A DNA stretch of 35,564 nt from Acidovorax sp. MR-S7 (GTDB taxonomy: Bacteria > Pseudomonadota > Gammaproteobacteria > Burkholderiales > Burkholderiaceae_C), in assembly GCF_000400995.2 (NCBI RefSeq), contig NZ_DF238964.1, forward strand, positions 1-35,564. The letters are read 5' to 3'. The stretch's first letter is position 1. Every line of letters begins with the position of its first letter. The position numbers were made by a program, and so were the translations under genes. The notes beneath the pieces were generated by a model. It made no database searches. It was not told the DNA's origin and saw only the letters and a list, made by a program, of their open reading frames with translations. Positions 16,418-24,163 of this stretch are shown piece by piece.

Positions 16418-18509
16418 CTAAAAGGCTTGTAAAGCCTTTATCCTCCCGCAACGCATCCAGCGCCGTCTCGAAGGCCTCCTCCGTTGCCAGCACGGCCATA
16501 GGGGGCAGCGCCCGCATCAGCCGCTTGCCGTAGCCCTGGGTCATCAGCCTCCGGTCGGCCACCACCAGCACGCCCGCATCCGTCTCGTGCCGCACCAGGC
16601 GGCCGGCGCCCTGCTTGAGCGCCACGGCCGCAGCGGGCAAGGCATGGTCGCGGAAGGCGTTGCGCCCGCCCTGCTCCAGTTGCTCGACGCGCGCCTCCAC
16701 CCAAGGGTCGCCCGGTGCGGGGAACGGCAGCTTGTCGATCACCACGAGCTGCAGCGCCTCGCCCGGAATATCGACCCCTTCCCAGAACGAGGCGGCCCCG
16801 ACCAGCACGCAGCCGGGCCCCGCGCCCTGTTGCGCGCGGCGAAAGCGTGCCAGGAGCTGGCGCTTCGGCGCCTGCCCCTGAGCCAGCACGTCCACGCCGC
16901 TTTCCGGCGGAAACTCCTCGCGCAGGACGCCCGCCACCGCCTCCAGCGCGCGCAGGCTGGTTGTGAGCACCAGGGTGCGGCCGCCCAGGCGCCGCACCGC
17001 CTGCGCCACCCACTGCGCAAGGCGTTCGCTGTGCGCGGGATCGGCGGGCAGCGGCAGATGCATGGGCACATACAGCGCCGCCTGGCGCGCATAGTCGAAC
17101 GGTCCGTCGATGCGCAGCGTGCGCGCGCCCTCCAGCCCGCAGGCCTGGGTGAACCAGCGCAGCTCGGGGTCGTCCCCGAGCGTGGCCGAGGTGAATATCC
17201 AGGCGCGCCCGCCCTGCGCGCGCTCCGGCTCGTCCTCGTCCCAGGCGCCCGCGTCGGCCGCAGGCCCCTGCCACAGCGCCTGCAGCGCGGGCGCCACGCC
17301 GAGCGGGAACGCGCCCAGCAGCAATTGAGTGCCCGCCTCCATCCAGCGCACGGCATCGCGCGTGCCTTCGCCGTCGAACACCGCGAGCGCCTCCAGCAGC
17401 AGCACGGCCCGCCCGTGCAGGCGGGCCAGGACAGGAGACAGGGAGGCCACCGCATCCAGCGCCGCCAATGCCTGCCGCAGGACAGCCACCATGTCCTGCA
17501 GCGCCGCGCTCCAGGCCTGCGGGGACACGCCTTCGGGGGCCAGGCGGGCCCACCCCACGCGGCGGGGCGGCACGTCCGCGCCTCCCCATGCACCGGCCTG
17601 CCCTGCAGCCGTGTGGCACCACCGGCGCACGGCCAGGCGCAGCGTTTCGCCCAGCCAGGGCCAAGGCGCCATTCCACCCGCCCAGCGCTGCCCCGCCGCG
17701 GCCAGGTCATGGCTGAAGTCCAGTAGCTGGCCGGTCCTCAGCTGCGTGCCGAGGAACTGCAGGGCCGTATCCGCCAGCCGGTGCGCCTCGTCGAAGACGA
17801 CCACGCCGGCATCGGGCAGCAGCTCGGCCATGCCCGATTCGCGCACGGCCAGGTCGGCGAAGAAAAGATGGTGGTTGAGCACCACGACGTCGGCCGCCAG
17901 GGCCTCCTGGCGCGCCTTGGCGACATGGCACTGCGGGAAGCGGGTGCAGCCCTGGCCCAGGCAGTTGTCCCGCGTGGATGTCACGAGCGCCACCACGCGG
18001 GAGTGCTCGTCCAGTTCCGGCAGCTCCGCCAGGTCGCCGGTGCGCGTGGCCTGCGCCCATGCTTCGATGCGTGCCAGCTCGCGCAGCGCGGCGGGCGCCA
18101 GCACGCCGCCGTCCTGCCGCGCATGCTCCAGGCGGTGGCGGCACAGGTAGCTCGACCGTCCCTTGAGCAGCGCGGCCCGCAGCGGCAGTGCCAGCGCCTG
18201 CAGCAGCAGCGGCAGGTCGTGGGTATAGAGCTGGTCCTGCAGGGCCTTGGTGGCCGTCGACACCAGCACCTTCTCCCCGCTCAGCAACGCCGGCACCAGG
18301 TAGGCGAAGGTCTTGCCCACGCCGGTGCCGGCCTCGACCACCAGCCGTTCGCGCCGGGCGATGGCCTGGGCCACGGCGCGCGCCATCGCCTCCTGCCCCT
18401 CGCGCGGGCGGAAGCGGGGCAAGGCGCGCGCCAGCGGGCCTTCTGCCGCGAAGGCGTGGTCGACAGACGGGAAGGCGCCGGCGTGGGAAACGGGCGGGGT
18501 CGGCGGCAC
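16410..18509 (-). CDS. dinG: DinG-type ATP-dependent helicase (XPD family, iron-sulfur)
   Basis: A superfamily 2 DNA helicase, 699 residues from the chosen start. Walker A AGTGVGKT is at 60-67. Four cysteines expected to ligate a 4Fe-4S cluster are at about 123 (YLCRHRLEHA), 183, 188 and 194 (NCLGQGCTRFPQC). The DEAH box VVFDEAHRLAD is at 238-248, and ASFWEGVDIPGEAL and QGAGRLVRHETDAG are late helicase motifs. DinG/YoaA enzymes unwind 5'-tailed and structured DNA, including R-loops. The start is uncertain: no ATG lies between the divergent PP2C start and Walker A, so I chose GTG at 18509, without a clear ribosome site. The last codons and stop lie within hairpin repeat copy 3. Confidence 0.88.
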   Translation of the reverse strand: MPPTPPVSHAGAFPSVDHAFAAEGPLARALPRFRPREGQEAMARAVAQAIARRERLVVEAGTGVGKTFAYLVPALLSGEKVLVSTATKALQDQLYTHDLPLLLQALALPLRAALLKGRSSYLCRHRLEHARQDGGVLAPAALRELARIEAWAQATRTGDLAELPELDEHSRVVALVTSTRDNCLGQGCTRFPQCHVAKARQEALAADVVVLNHHLFFADLAVRESGMAELLPDAGVVVFDEAHRLADTALQFLGTQLRTGQLLDFSHDLAAAGQRWAGGMAPWPWLGETLRLAVRRWCHTAAGQAGAWGGADVPPRRVGWARLAPEGVSPQAWSAALQDMVAVLRQALAALDAVASLSPVLARLHGRAVLLLEALAVFDGEGTRDAVRWMEAGTQLLLGAFPLGVAPALQALWQGPAADAGAWDEDEPERAQGGRAWIFTSATLGDDPELRWFTQACGLEGARTLRIDGPFDYARQAALYVPMHLPLPADPAHSERLAQWVAQAVRRLGGRTLVLTTSLRALEAVAGVLREEFPPESGVDVLAQGQAPKRQLLARFRRAQQGAGPGCVLVGAASFWEGVDIPGEALQLVVIDKLPFPAPGDPWVEARVEQLEQGGRNAFRDHALPAAAVALKQGAGRLVRHETDAGVLVVADRRLMTQGYGKRLMRALPPMAVLATEEAFETALDALREDKGFTSLLGP
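16421..16439. terminator. AT-rich inverted repeat inside the dinG 3' end
   Basis: AAAGGCTT (16421-16428) and AAGCCTTT (16432-16439) are perfect 8-base arms around GTA. They lie in the last codons of dinG and about 50 bases after the bamD stop. This may help terminate bamD transcription from within the dinG gene. The T-run is short. Confidence 0.4.
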
Positions 18510-18566
18510 GGCGTGGTGCGATAGGAACGATGGGAGGCGAAAACGGGAGAGTGGCGCGGCTCGCTC

Positions 18567-18573
18567 GATAATA
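18567..18573. promoter_or_regulatory. AT-rich candidate -10 in the dinG/phosphatase divergent gap
   Basis: GATAATA stands out in an otherwise GC-rich 127-base gap (18510-18636). It reads TATTAT towards dinG and GATAAT towards the phosphatase gene. A second element, CACAAT at 18624-18629, lies just seven bases before the phosphatase ATG. Neither has a good -35 partner. Confidence 0.3.
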
Positions 18574-18636
18574 AGCCCCCTTGCCTCGCCTTCTTCCGCG
18601 CCCCGCGGCGGCGGCCGAACGGCACAATCCCAGCCC

Positions 18637-19428
18637 ATGACCAAAGCGTTCCGCCTCATTGCCTCCACCGGCATCCACAAGGGTGACCGCGAGTACCAGC
18701 AAGACCAAGTGGCCCTGCTGTCCCACCCGCGCTTCAACGGCTGCGTGCTGGGCGTCGTGGCCGACGGCATGGGCGGGCGCAGCGGCGGGCGCAAGGCCTC
18801 CGACCAGGTCATGTTGACGGCGCGGCAGCTGTTCGAGCGCTACTCGCCCGAGACCGACGACGCGGCGGCGCTGCTCAAGCACATCGTGGAAGAGGCCCAC
18901 ATCGTGATCCGGCTCACCGCGATCTCGGCCGAGCAGGAGCCGCACAGCACCATCGCCGCCTTCGTGATCAACCCGCGGGGCGACTGCCACTGGGTGCATG
19001 CCGGCGATTCGCGCATCTACCACTTCCAGGGTGCCCGGCTGATGACCCGCACCAGCGACCATTCCTATGTGCAGGCGCTGGTGGAGCGCGGCGAGATCAC
19101 CGAGGTCGAGGCCAATACCCACCCGCACTCCAACATCCTCGTGGGCTGTCTGGGCACGGAAAGCGACCCGCCCGTTACCGCCCACCTGATCCCCCAGCTG
19201 CAGCCCGGCGACGTGCTGCTGGCCTGCAGCGACGGGGTGTGGCACTACTTCTCCCCTTCCGAACTGGCGTCCGTCCTGGACACCCTCACGCCACGCGAAG
19301 CCACCGAGTTCCTCATCGACAAGGCGCGCTCGCGCGCTCGCGGCGGCGGCGACAACCTGTCGCTGGTGATCGTGAAGATCGAGACGCTGGTGGAAGAAAA
19401 GAAGGCGCGCCTCGCGCAGCCCGCCTAG
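18637..19428 (+). CDS. PP2C-family (PPM) serine/threonine protein phosphatase
   Basis: A 263-residue cytoplasmic metal-dependent protein phosphatase. The PPM motifs are in order: GDREYQQDQ with Asp23 (usual RxxNQD, here QQD), VADGMGG with Asp43, HAGDSRIY (121-128), LLACSDGVW with Asp199, and GGGDNLSLV with Asp239. All metal-coordinating aspartates are present, so it should be active. There is no membrane segment. Bacterial relatives reverse Hanks-type kinase phosphorylation or act in stress and secretion control; no kinase gene is next to it, so its partner is unknown. The ATG at 18637 gives a full domain; CACAAT seven bases upstream hints at a very short or absent leader. It converges with the coiled-coil protein gene. 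Confidence 0.92.
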   Translation: MTKAFRLIASTGIHKGDREYQQDQVALLSHPRFNGCVLGVVADGMGGRSGGRKASDQVMLTARQLFERYSPETDDAAALLKHIVEEAHIVIRLTAISAEQEPHSTIAAFVINPRGDCHWVHAGDSRIYHFQGARLMTRTSDHSYVQALVERGEITEVEANTHPHSNILVGCLGTESDPPVTAHLIPQLQPGDVLLACSDGVWHYFSPSELASVLDTLTPREATEFLIDKARSRARGGGDNLSLVIVKIETLVEEKKARLAQPA

Positions 19429-19486
19429 CGCCTGTTCATCCTTCCCTGCGGGTTGCCCCGCCGATTTTTAGGTGAACAGGCCCTAG
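19425..19486. repeat. Inverted repeat filling a convergent gene junction
   Basis: The arms CTAGCGCCTGTTCA (19425-19438) and TGAACAGGCCCTAG (19473-19486) are complementary at 13 of 14 positions. Inside is a second hairpin (GCGGG 19448-19452, CCCGC 19457-19461). The arms contain the TAG stops of both flanking genes. It probably ends transcription from both sides. Confidence 0.8.
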
Positions 19487-20157
19487 TTCGCGGACGCGGG
19501 CGGCAGGGGCGCCGCAGGCGCCTTGCCCGCAGCAGCGGCTTCGGCGCGCTGGCGCTCGTGCTTCTCGCGCCGCTCCAGGGCCTTCTGCTGCTTGGTTTCG
19601 TAGCGGCTGCGCGATTCGTCGATGCGCTGCTGCTGCGCCGCGTTGCGCCGCTCCTGCTGCGCCGCATGCCCGGCTTCGCGCTGCTGCTGCTGCCGTGCGC
19701 GTTCGCGCGCGTCCTGCTCACGCTGCGCGCGCTCGCGGGCCTGTGCGTCCGTGCGGGGCGCGCCCTGCATGGGCGCCGGTCGCTCGCCGGCCTGCAGCCG
19801 TTCCTGCTGCTCCCGCTGCTTGTCCTCGATGTCCTTCAGGCGCTGCCCGGCCTTCTCGCGGCGCTCCTCGTCATTGATCTGCAGTTCGCGCTGGCGCAGC
19901 GCGTCGTCGGCCGTGCGGGCGCGGGCGCGGGCGCCGCGCAGGCAGTCCTCCACGGCGAACTGGCGGTAGCAGGCGCCCTCCTGCTGCAGGCGCCGCGCAT
20001 CGATGGCGCGGCGCTCGCTCTGGATCTGGGCGCGCAGGGCGTCCCGCCGGGCCTGGGCTTGGGCCTCGGCCCCCGGGGCGGACTGCGCATGGGCGAGGGC
20101 CGCCACGGCGCAGCCGAGCAGCGCGGCGGAGAGGGAGCGGAGCAGCAAGGCGGTCAT
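19483..20157 (-). CDS. Secreted coiled-coil protein of unknown function
   Basis: A 224-residue protein I cannot name. The signal peptide MTALLLRSLSAALLGCAVAALAHA|Q points to the periplasm; LLGC at 13-16 could be read as a lipobox, but the hydrophobic stretch continues beyond it. The mature part is very rich in Arg, Gln, Glu and Ala, with long charged helical runs (about 31-62 and 75-205) suggesting coiled coil. There are only two cysteines in the mature part, Cys63 and Cys72 (ACYRQFAVEDCL), spaced to form a disulfide. The C-terminus is Ala/Pro-rich. It follows zapE closely and could be co-transcribed with it. I chose ATG 20157; a GTG at 20172 is possible. Confidence 0.75.
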   Translation of the reverse strand: MTALLLRSLSAALLGCAVAALAHAQSAPGAEAQAQARRDALRAQIQSERRAIDARRLQQEGACYRQFAVEDCLRGARARARTADDALRQRELQINDEERREKAGQRLKDIEDKQREQQERLQAGERPAPMQGAPRTDAQARERAQREQDARERARQQQQREAGHAAQQERRNAAQQQRIDESRSRYETKQQKALERREKHERQRAEAAAAGKAPAAPLPPASAN

Positions 20158-20178
20158 GGCGGTTTCGTTCACACCTTC

Positions 20179-21276
20179 TCAGGTCAGACCCGTGTCGACG
20201 ACACGGCGTTCCAATGCCAGGAATTCCTTGGACTGCATCTCGTTGAGGCGGGACACCGTACGCGGGAATTCGTGCGCGAGCGGGCCTTCCGTGTAGAGCT
20301 GTTCGGGCGGCACGGCGGCGGAGATGATGAGCTTCACACGCCTATCGTAGAGCACGTCCACCAGCCAGGTGAAGCGGCGGGCGGGAGAGGCCATGTTCAC
20401 GGGCATGTAGGGCACGTTCGACAGCAGCACGGTGTGGAACTGCGAGGCGATCTCCAGGTAGTCGTTCTGCGAGCGCGGCCCCATGCACAGCTCGCGGAAA
20501 TCGAACCACACCACCCCGCCCGCGCGGCGCAGGGCGCGGATCTCGCGCGCCTCGATGTGCAGCACGGGGTTTTCGTCCCTGACTTCCGCCAGCTGCTCGA
20601 AGGTCTCCCGCATGGCCTCCTCGGCCTGCGGGCTGAGCGGCGAGTGGTAGAGCTTGGCGTTCTCCAGCGCGCGGCGGCGGTAGTCGGTGCCGTTGTCCAC
20701 GTTCACCACGTCCATGCGCGCGTTGAGCAGGTCGATCGCAGGCAGGATGCGGTCGCGGTGCAGGCCGCCGGGGTAGAGTTCGTCTGGCTTGAAGTTGGAG
20801 GTGGTGACGAAGCCCACGCCGTTGTCGAACAGCGCCGCCAGCAGCCGGTGCAGGATCATCGCGTCTGTGATGTCCGCGACGTGGAATTCGTCGAAGCAGA
20901 TCAGCTTGTAGCGCTTGGCAATGCGCGCGCCCAGCACGTCCAGCGGGTTCTGCGTGCCCTGCAGGGCCGCCAGTTCCCGGTGCACCTCGCGCATGAATTC
21001 GTGGAAATGCAGGCGCACCTTGCGCCGCAGCGGCACGGCGTTGAAGAAGCAGTCCATCAGGAAGCTCTTGCCGCGCCCCACGCCGCCGTACATGTAGACG
21101 CCGCGCGGCACCTGCGGACGGTTGATGAGCTTCTTCAAGGCGTTGGAGCGGCGCTGCTTGTACTCGCCCCACTCCTGTGCGCAGCGCTCCAGGGCATCGA
21201 CGGCGCGTAGCTGCGCCGGATCGCTCTTGAATCCCTTGGCGGCCAGTTCGGCCTCGTATGCCTGCCTGACGTCCAC
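20179..21276 (-). CDS. zapE: AFG1-family ATPase, cell division protein ZapE
   Basis: A 365-residue P-loop ATPase of the AFG1/ZapE family. Walker A GGVGRGKS is at about 64-71 (VYMYGGVGRGKSFLMDCFF), Walker B LICFDEFHVADITDA at about 124-138, then TTSNFKPDELYPGGLHRDRILPAI and FDFRELCMGPRSQNDYLEIA, all family hallmarks. E. coli ZapE associates with FtsZ and the division ring; mitochondrial relatives act in protein quality control. The start is GTG at 21276, fixed by AAGGAG seven bases before it. It is downstream of the sucA-sucB-lpdA genes, a common betaproteobacterial order, separated from lpdA by an 81-base gap with hairpin repeat copy 4. Confidence 0.95.
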   Translation of the reverse strand: MDVRQAYEAELAAKGFKSDPAQLRAVDALERCAQEWGEYKQRRSNALKKLINRPQVPRGVYMYGGVGRGKSFLMDCFFNAVPLRRKVRLHFHEFMREVHRELAALQGTQNPLDVLGARIAKRYKLICFDEFHVADITDAMILHRLLAALFDNGVGFVTTSNFKPDELYPGGLHRDRILPAIDLLNARMDVVNVDNGTDYRRRALENAKLYHSPLSPQAEEAMRETFEQLAEVRDENPVLHIEAREIRALRRAGGVVWFDFRELCMGPRSQNDYLEIASQFHTVLLSNVPYMPVNMASPARRFTWLVDVLYDRRVKLIISAAVPPEQLYTEGPLAHEFPRTVSRLNEMQSKEFLALERRVVDTGLT

Positions 21277-21302
21277 CGGCTTGCTCCTTGTGCTTCAAAA
21301 AC

Positions 21303-21344
21303 AATAGCTGCCAGCGCTTGTCCCACAAGCGCTGGCAGCCATTT
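21303..21344. repeat. Dispersed 3'-end hairpin repeat, copy 4 (perfect stem)
   Basis: This is the strongest copy: GCTGCCAGCGCTTGT (21307-21321) and its exact complement (21325-21339) form a 15-base stem with a CCC loop. It lies between lpdA and zapE. Because it is near-symmetric, its orientation is ambiguous: a CAATAGCTG flank is on the plus strand, and CAAAATGG precedes the stem on the minus strand. It may limit read-through into zapE. Confidence 0.9.
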
Positions 21345-21357
21345 TGGCTACTGAAAT

Positions 21358-22785
21358 TTAGAAGTTCAGCGTGCGCTTGTCCACGGCCAGGGCCGCTTCC
21401 TTGGTGGCTTCCGACAGCGACGGGTGTGCGTGGCAGATGCGGGCGATGTCCTCGCTCGACGCCTTGAACTCCATGGCCACGACGGCCTCGGCGATCAGCT
21501 CGCTGGCCATGGGGCCGACGATGTGCACGCCCAGGATCTCGTCCGTGGCCGCGTCGGCCAGCATCTTCACCATGCCCGTGGTGTCGCCCAGCGCGCGCGC
21601 GCGGCCATTGGCCAGGAACGGGAAGGTGCCGGCCTTGTACTTCACGCCGTCCTGCTTGAGCTGCTGCTCGGTGCGGCCTACCCAGGCGATCTCGGGGCTG
21701 GTGTAGATGACCCAGGGGATGGTGTTGAAGTTCACGTGCCCGTGCTGGCCCGCGATGCGCTCGGCCACGGCCACGCCCTCTTCCTCGGCCTTGTGCGCGA
21801 GCATGGGGCCGCGCACCACGTCGCCCACGGCCCACACGCCGGGCAGGTTGGTCTTGCAATCGCCATCGACCGCGATGGCGCCGCGCTCGTCGAGCTGCAG
21901 GCCCACGGCCTCGGCATTCAGGCCCGTGGTGTTGGGCACGCGGCCGATGGAGACGATGAGCTTGTCCACCTCCAGCGTCTGCGCCTCGCCCTTGGCGTTG
22001 GTGTAGGCCACGCTGACGCCCTTCTTGCCGTTCTTGATCTCGCCGACCTTCACGCCCAGCTCGACCTTCAGGCCCTGCTTGTCGAAGGCCTTCTTGGCTT
22101 CCTTGGCGATCTGTTCGTCGACCGCGCCCAGGAACGTGGGCAGGCCTTCGAGCACCGTCACCTCGGCGCCCAGTCGGCGCCAGACGGAACCCATCTCCAG
22201 GCCGATCACGCCGGAGCCGATCAGGCCCAGCTTCTTGGGCACGGCGCCGATGCGCAGTGCGCCGTCGTTGGAGAGGATGTTCTCCTCGTCGAACGCCACG
22301 CCGGGCAGCGCACGTGCGTTGGAACCGGTGGCGACGACGATCTGCTTGCCCACCAGGGTTTCCTCGGCGGCGCCCGCCACCTTGATCTCGTAGCCGCCCT
22401 CGACCGCCTTGGTGAACGAGCCGCGGCCGTGGAAGAACGTGACCTTGTTCTTCTTGAACAGGTAGAGGATGCCGTCGTTGTTCTGCTTCACGACGGTGTC
22501 CTTGCGGCCGATCATCGTGGCCACGTCGATCTTCACGTCCTTAGCGGTGATGCCGTGTTCGGCGAAGTGCTTGTTGGCGTGCTCGAAGTGCTCGCTGGAC
22601 TGCAGCAGCGCCTTGGAGGGAATGCAGCCCACGTTGGTGCAGGTGCCGCCGGGCGCGGGGCCGCCCTTGTCGTTCTTCCACTCGTCGATGCAGGCCACGT
22701 TGAAGCCCAGTTGCGCGGCACGGATGGCCGCGATGTAGCCGCCGGGGCCGGCGCCGATGACGATGACGTCGAATTGCTTGCTCAT
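21358..22785 (-). CDS. lpdA: Dihydrolipoamide dehydrogenase (E3)
   Basis: A 475-residue FAD flavoprotein that reoxidises the dihydrolipoyl group of the E2 component and reduces NAD+. The FAD motif [12 protein letters not shown] is at 9-20. The redox-active disulfide is Cys49/Cys54 in [13 protein letters not shown]. The NAD-binding motif [13 protein letters not shown] lies mid-protein, then [20 protein letters not shown] for FAD. The C-terminal HAHPSLSEA carries the catalytic His and partner Glu. It lies after sucB, so it serves the 2-oxoglutarate dehydrogenase complex, but E3 is often shared with pyruvate dehydrogenase and glycine cleavage. An intrinsic terminator stands between sucB and this gene, so its expression may be partly separate. 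Confidence 0.97.
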   Translation of the reverse strand: MSKQFDVIVIGAGPGGYIAAIRAAQLGFNVACIDEWKNDKGGPAPGGTCTNVGCIPSKALLQSSEHFEHANKHFAEHGITAKDVKIDVATMIGRKDTVVKQNNDGILYLFKKNKVTFFHGRGSFTKAVEGGYEIKVAGAAEETLVGKQIVVATGSNARALPGVAFDEENILSNDGALRIGAVPKKLGLIGSGVIGLEMGSVWRRLGAEVTVLEGLPTFLGAVDEQIAKEAKKAFDKQGLKVELGVKVGEIKNGKKGVSVAYTNAKGEAQTLEVDKLIVSIGRVPNTTGLNAEAVGLQLDERGAIAVDGDCKTNLPGVWAVGDVVRGPMLAHKAEEEGVAVAERIAGQHGHVNFNTIPWVIYTSPEIAWVGRTEQQLKQDGVKYKAGTFPFLANGRARALGDTTGMVKMLADAATDEILGVHIVGPMASELIAEAVVAMEFKASSEDIARICHAHPSLSEATKEAALAVDKRTLNF

Positions 22786-22807
22786 GGTTCAGTGTCTCTC
22801 GGTATCT

Positions 22808-22834
22808 TGAAAAAAACCCACGCGAGGTGGGTTT
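22808..22834 (-). terminator. Intrinsic terminator between sucB and lpdA
   Basis: On the minus strand AAACCCAC (22834-22827) pairs perfectly with GTGGGTTT (22821-22814) around a 5-base loop, and the T-run continues for three more bases before TCAAG. It lies 21 bases after the sucB stop and about 22 before the lpdA start, so some sucAB transcripts should end here. Confidence 0.85.
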
Positions 22835-22855
22835 CAGTGCCTTGGCCTGTAGGGG

Positions 22856-24109
22856 TTACAGGTCGAACAGCAGGCGCGACGGGTCTTCCAGCGCGTCCTT
22901 CATCGCCACCAGGCCCAGCACGGCTTCGCGGCCGTCGATGATGCGGTGGTCGTAGGACATGGCCAGGTAGTTCATCGGGCGCACGACCACTTGGCCGTTC
23001 TCGACCACGGCGCGGTCCTTGGTGGCGTGCACGCCCAGGATGGCCGACTGCGGCGGGTTGATGATGGGGGTGGACATCATCGAGCCGAAGGTGCCGCCAT
23101 TGGAGATGGAGAACGTGCCGCCGGTCATCTCCTCGATGCCCAGCTTGCCTTCGGCCGCCTTCTTGCCGAACTCGGCGATCTTCTTCTCGATGTCGGCGAA
23201 GCTCATCTGGTCGGCGTTGCGCAGGATGGGCACCACCAGGCCGCGCGGCGAACCGACGGCGATGCCGATGTCGAAGTAGCCGTGGTAGACGATGTCGTTT
23301 CCGTCCACCGAGGCATTGAGCACCGGGTACTTCTTGAGCGCATGCACGGCGGCCTTCACGAAGAAGGACATGAAGCCGAGCTTGACGCCGTGCTCCTTGG
23401 TGAACGCGTCCTGGAACTTCTTGCGCAGGTCCATCACCGGGGCCATGTTCACTTCGTTGAACGTGGTCAGGATGGCGTTGGTGGACTGCGACTGCAGCAG
23501 GCGCTCGGCCACCCGAGCGCGCAGGCGGCTCATGGGCACGCGCTGCTCGGGGCGGTCACCCAGTTCTTCCTTGGAGGCAGGGGCCGCCACCTGCGGCAGC
23601 GCCTTGGTGGGCACGCCCGTGGGGATCACGGAGGCGGTGGACTGCACGCCGCCGGCCACGGCGGCCAGCACGTCGCCCTTGGTCACACGGCCGTCCTTGC
23701 CGGTGCCGGCCACGGCGCCCACGGACAGGTTGTTGTCGGCCAGCAGCTTGGCGGCGGCGGGCATGGCCACGTCGCCCTTGCTGCCGCCTGCGGCGGGAGG
23801 TGCAGCCACGGGAGCAGCAGCGGGTGCCGGAGCCGCGGCAGGTGCGGGCGCGGCGGCGCCGGCCTTGCCTTCGGTGTCGATCTTGGCGATGAGCTGGTCC
23901 GACGTGACCGTGCCACCATCGGCCACCACGATCTCGGCGAGCACGCCGGCGGACGGCGCGGGCACTTCGAGCACCACCTTGTCGGTCTCGATCTCGATCA
24001 GTATTTCATCGGCAGCGACGGCCTCGCCGGCCTTCTTCTTCCATTGCAGCATCGTGGCCTCGGCCACGGACTCGGACAGCTGGGGAACCTTGACTTCTAC
24101 GATAGCCAT
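22856..24109 (-). CDS. sucB: Dihydrolipoyl succinyltransferase (2-oxoglutarate dehydrogenase E2)
   Basis: A 417-residue core enzyme of the 2-oxoglutarate dehydrogenase complex. The single lipoyl domain (1-76) has Lys44 in [11 protein letters not shown] as the lipoylation site. An Ala/Pro-rich linker (about 84-108) follows, then the E3-binding domain ([33 protein letters not shown], about 118-150), a second linker and the catalytic domain. The active-site motif SYDHRIIDG places the catalytic His at about 388 and Asp at about 392. One lipoyl domain and [23 protein letters not shown] favour succinyl over acetyl transferase. It lies 54 bases after sucA. The stop is followed by an intrinsic terminator before lpdA. 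Confidence 0.97.
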   Translation of the reverse strand: MAIVEVKVPQLSESVAEATMLQWKKKAGEAVAADEILIEIETDKVVLEVPAPSAGVLAEIVVADGGTVTSDQLIAKIDTEGKAGAAAPAPAAAPAPAAAPVAAPPAAGGSKGDVAMPAAAKLLADNNLSVGAVAGTGKDGRVTKGDVLAAVAGGVQSTASVIPTGVPTKALPQVAAPASKEELGDRPEQRVPMSRLRARVAERLLQSQSTNAILTTFNEVNMAPVMDLRKKFQDAFTKEHGVKLGFMSFFVKAAVHALKKYPVLNASVDGNDIVYHGYFDIGIAVGSPRGLVVPILRNADQMSFADIEKKIAEFGKKAAEGKLGIEEMTGGTFSISNGGTFGSMMSTPIINPPQSAILGVHATKDRAVVENGQVVVRPMNYLAMSYDHRIIDGREAVLGLVAMKDALEDPSRLLFDL

Positions 24110-24163
24110 TTTGGAATTCTTTCAATCAGGTGTTTTGTTCTGAGGAGGTGTGGTTCTGCGGCC

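Noticed and set aside
18510-18812. Upstream extension of the dinG frame to an ATG at 18812
   Set aside because: It would overlap the phosphatase gene start and has non-family composition.
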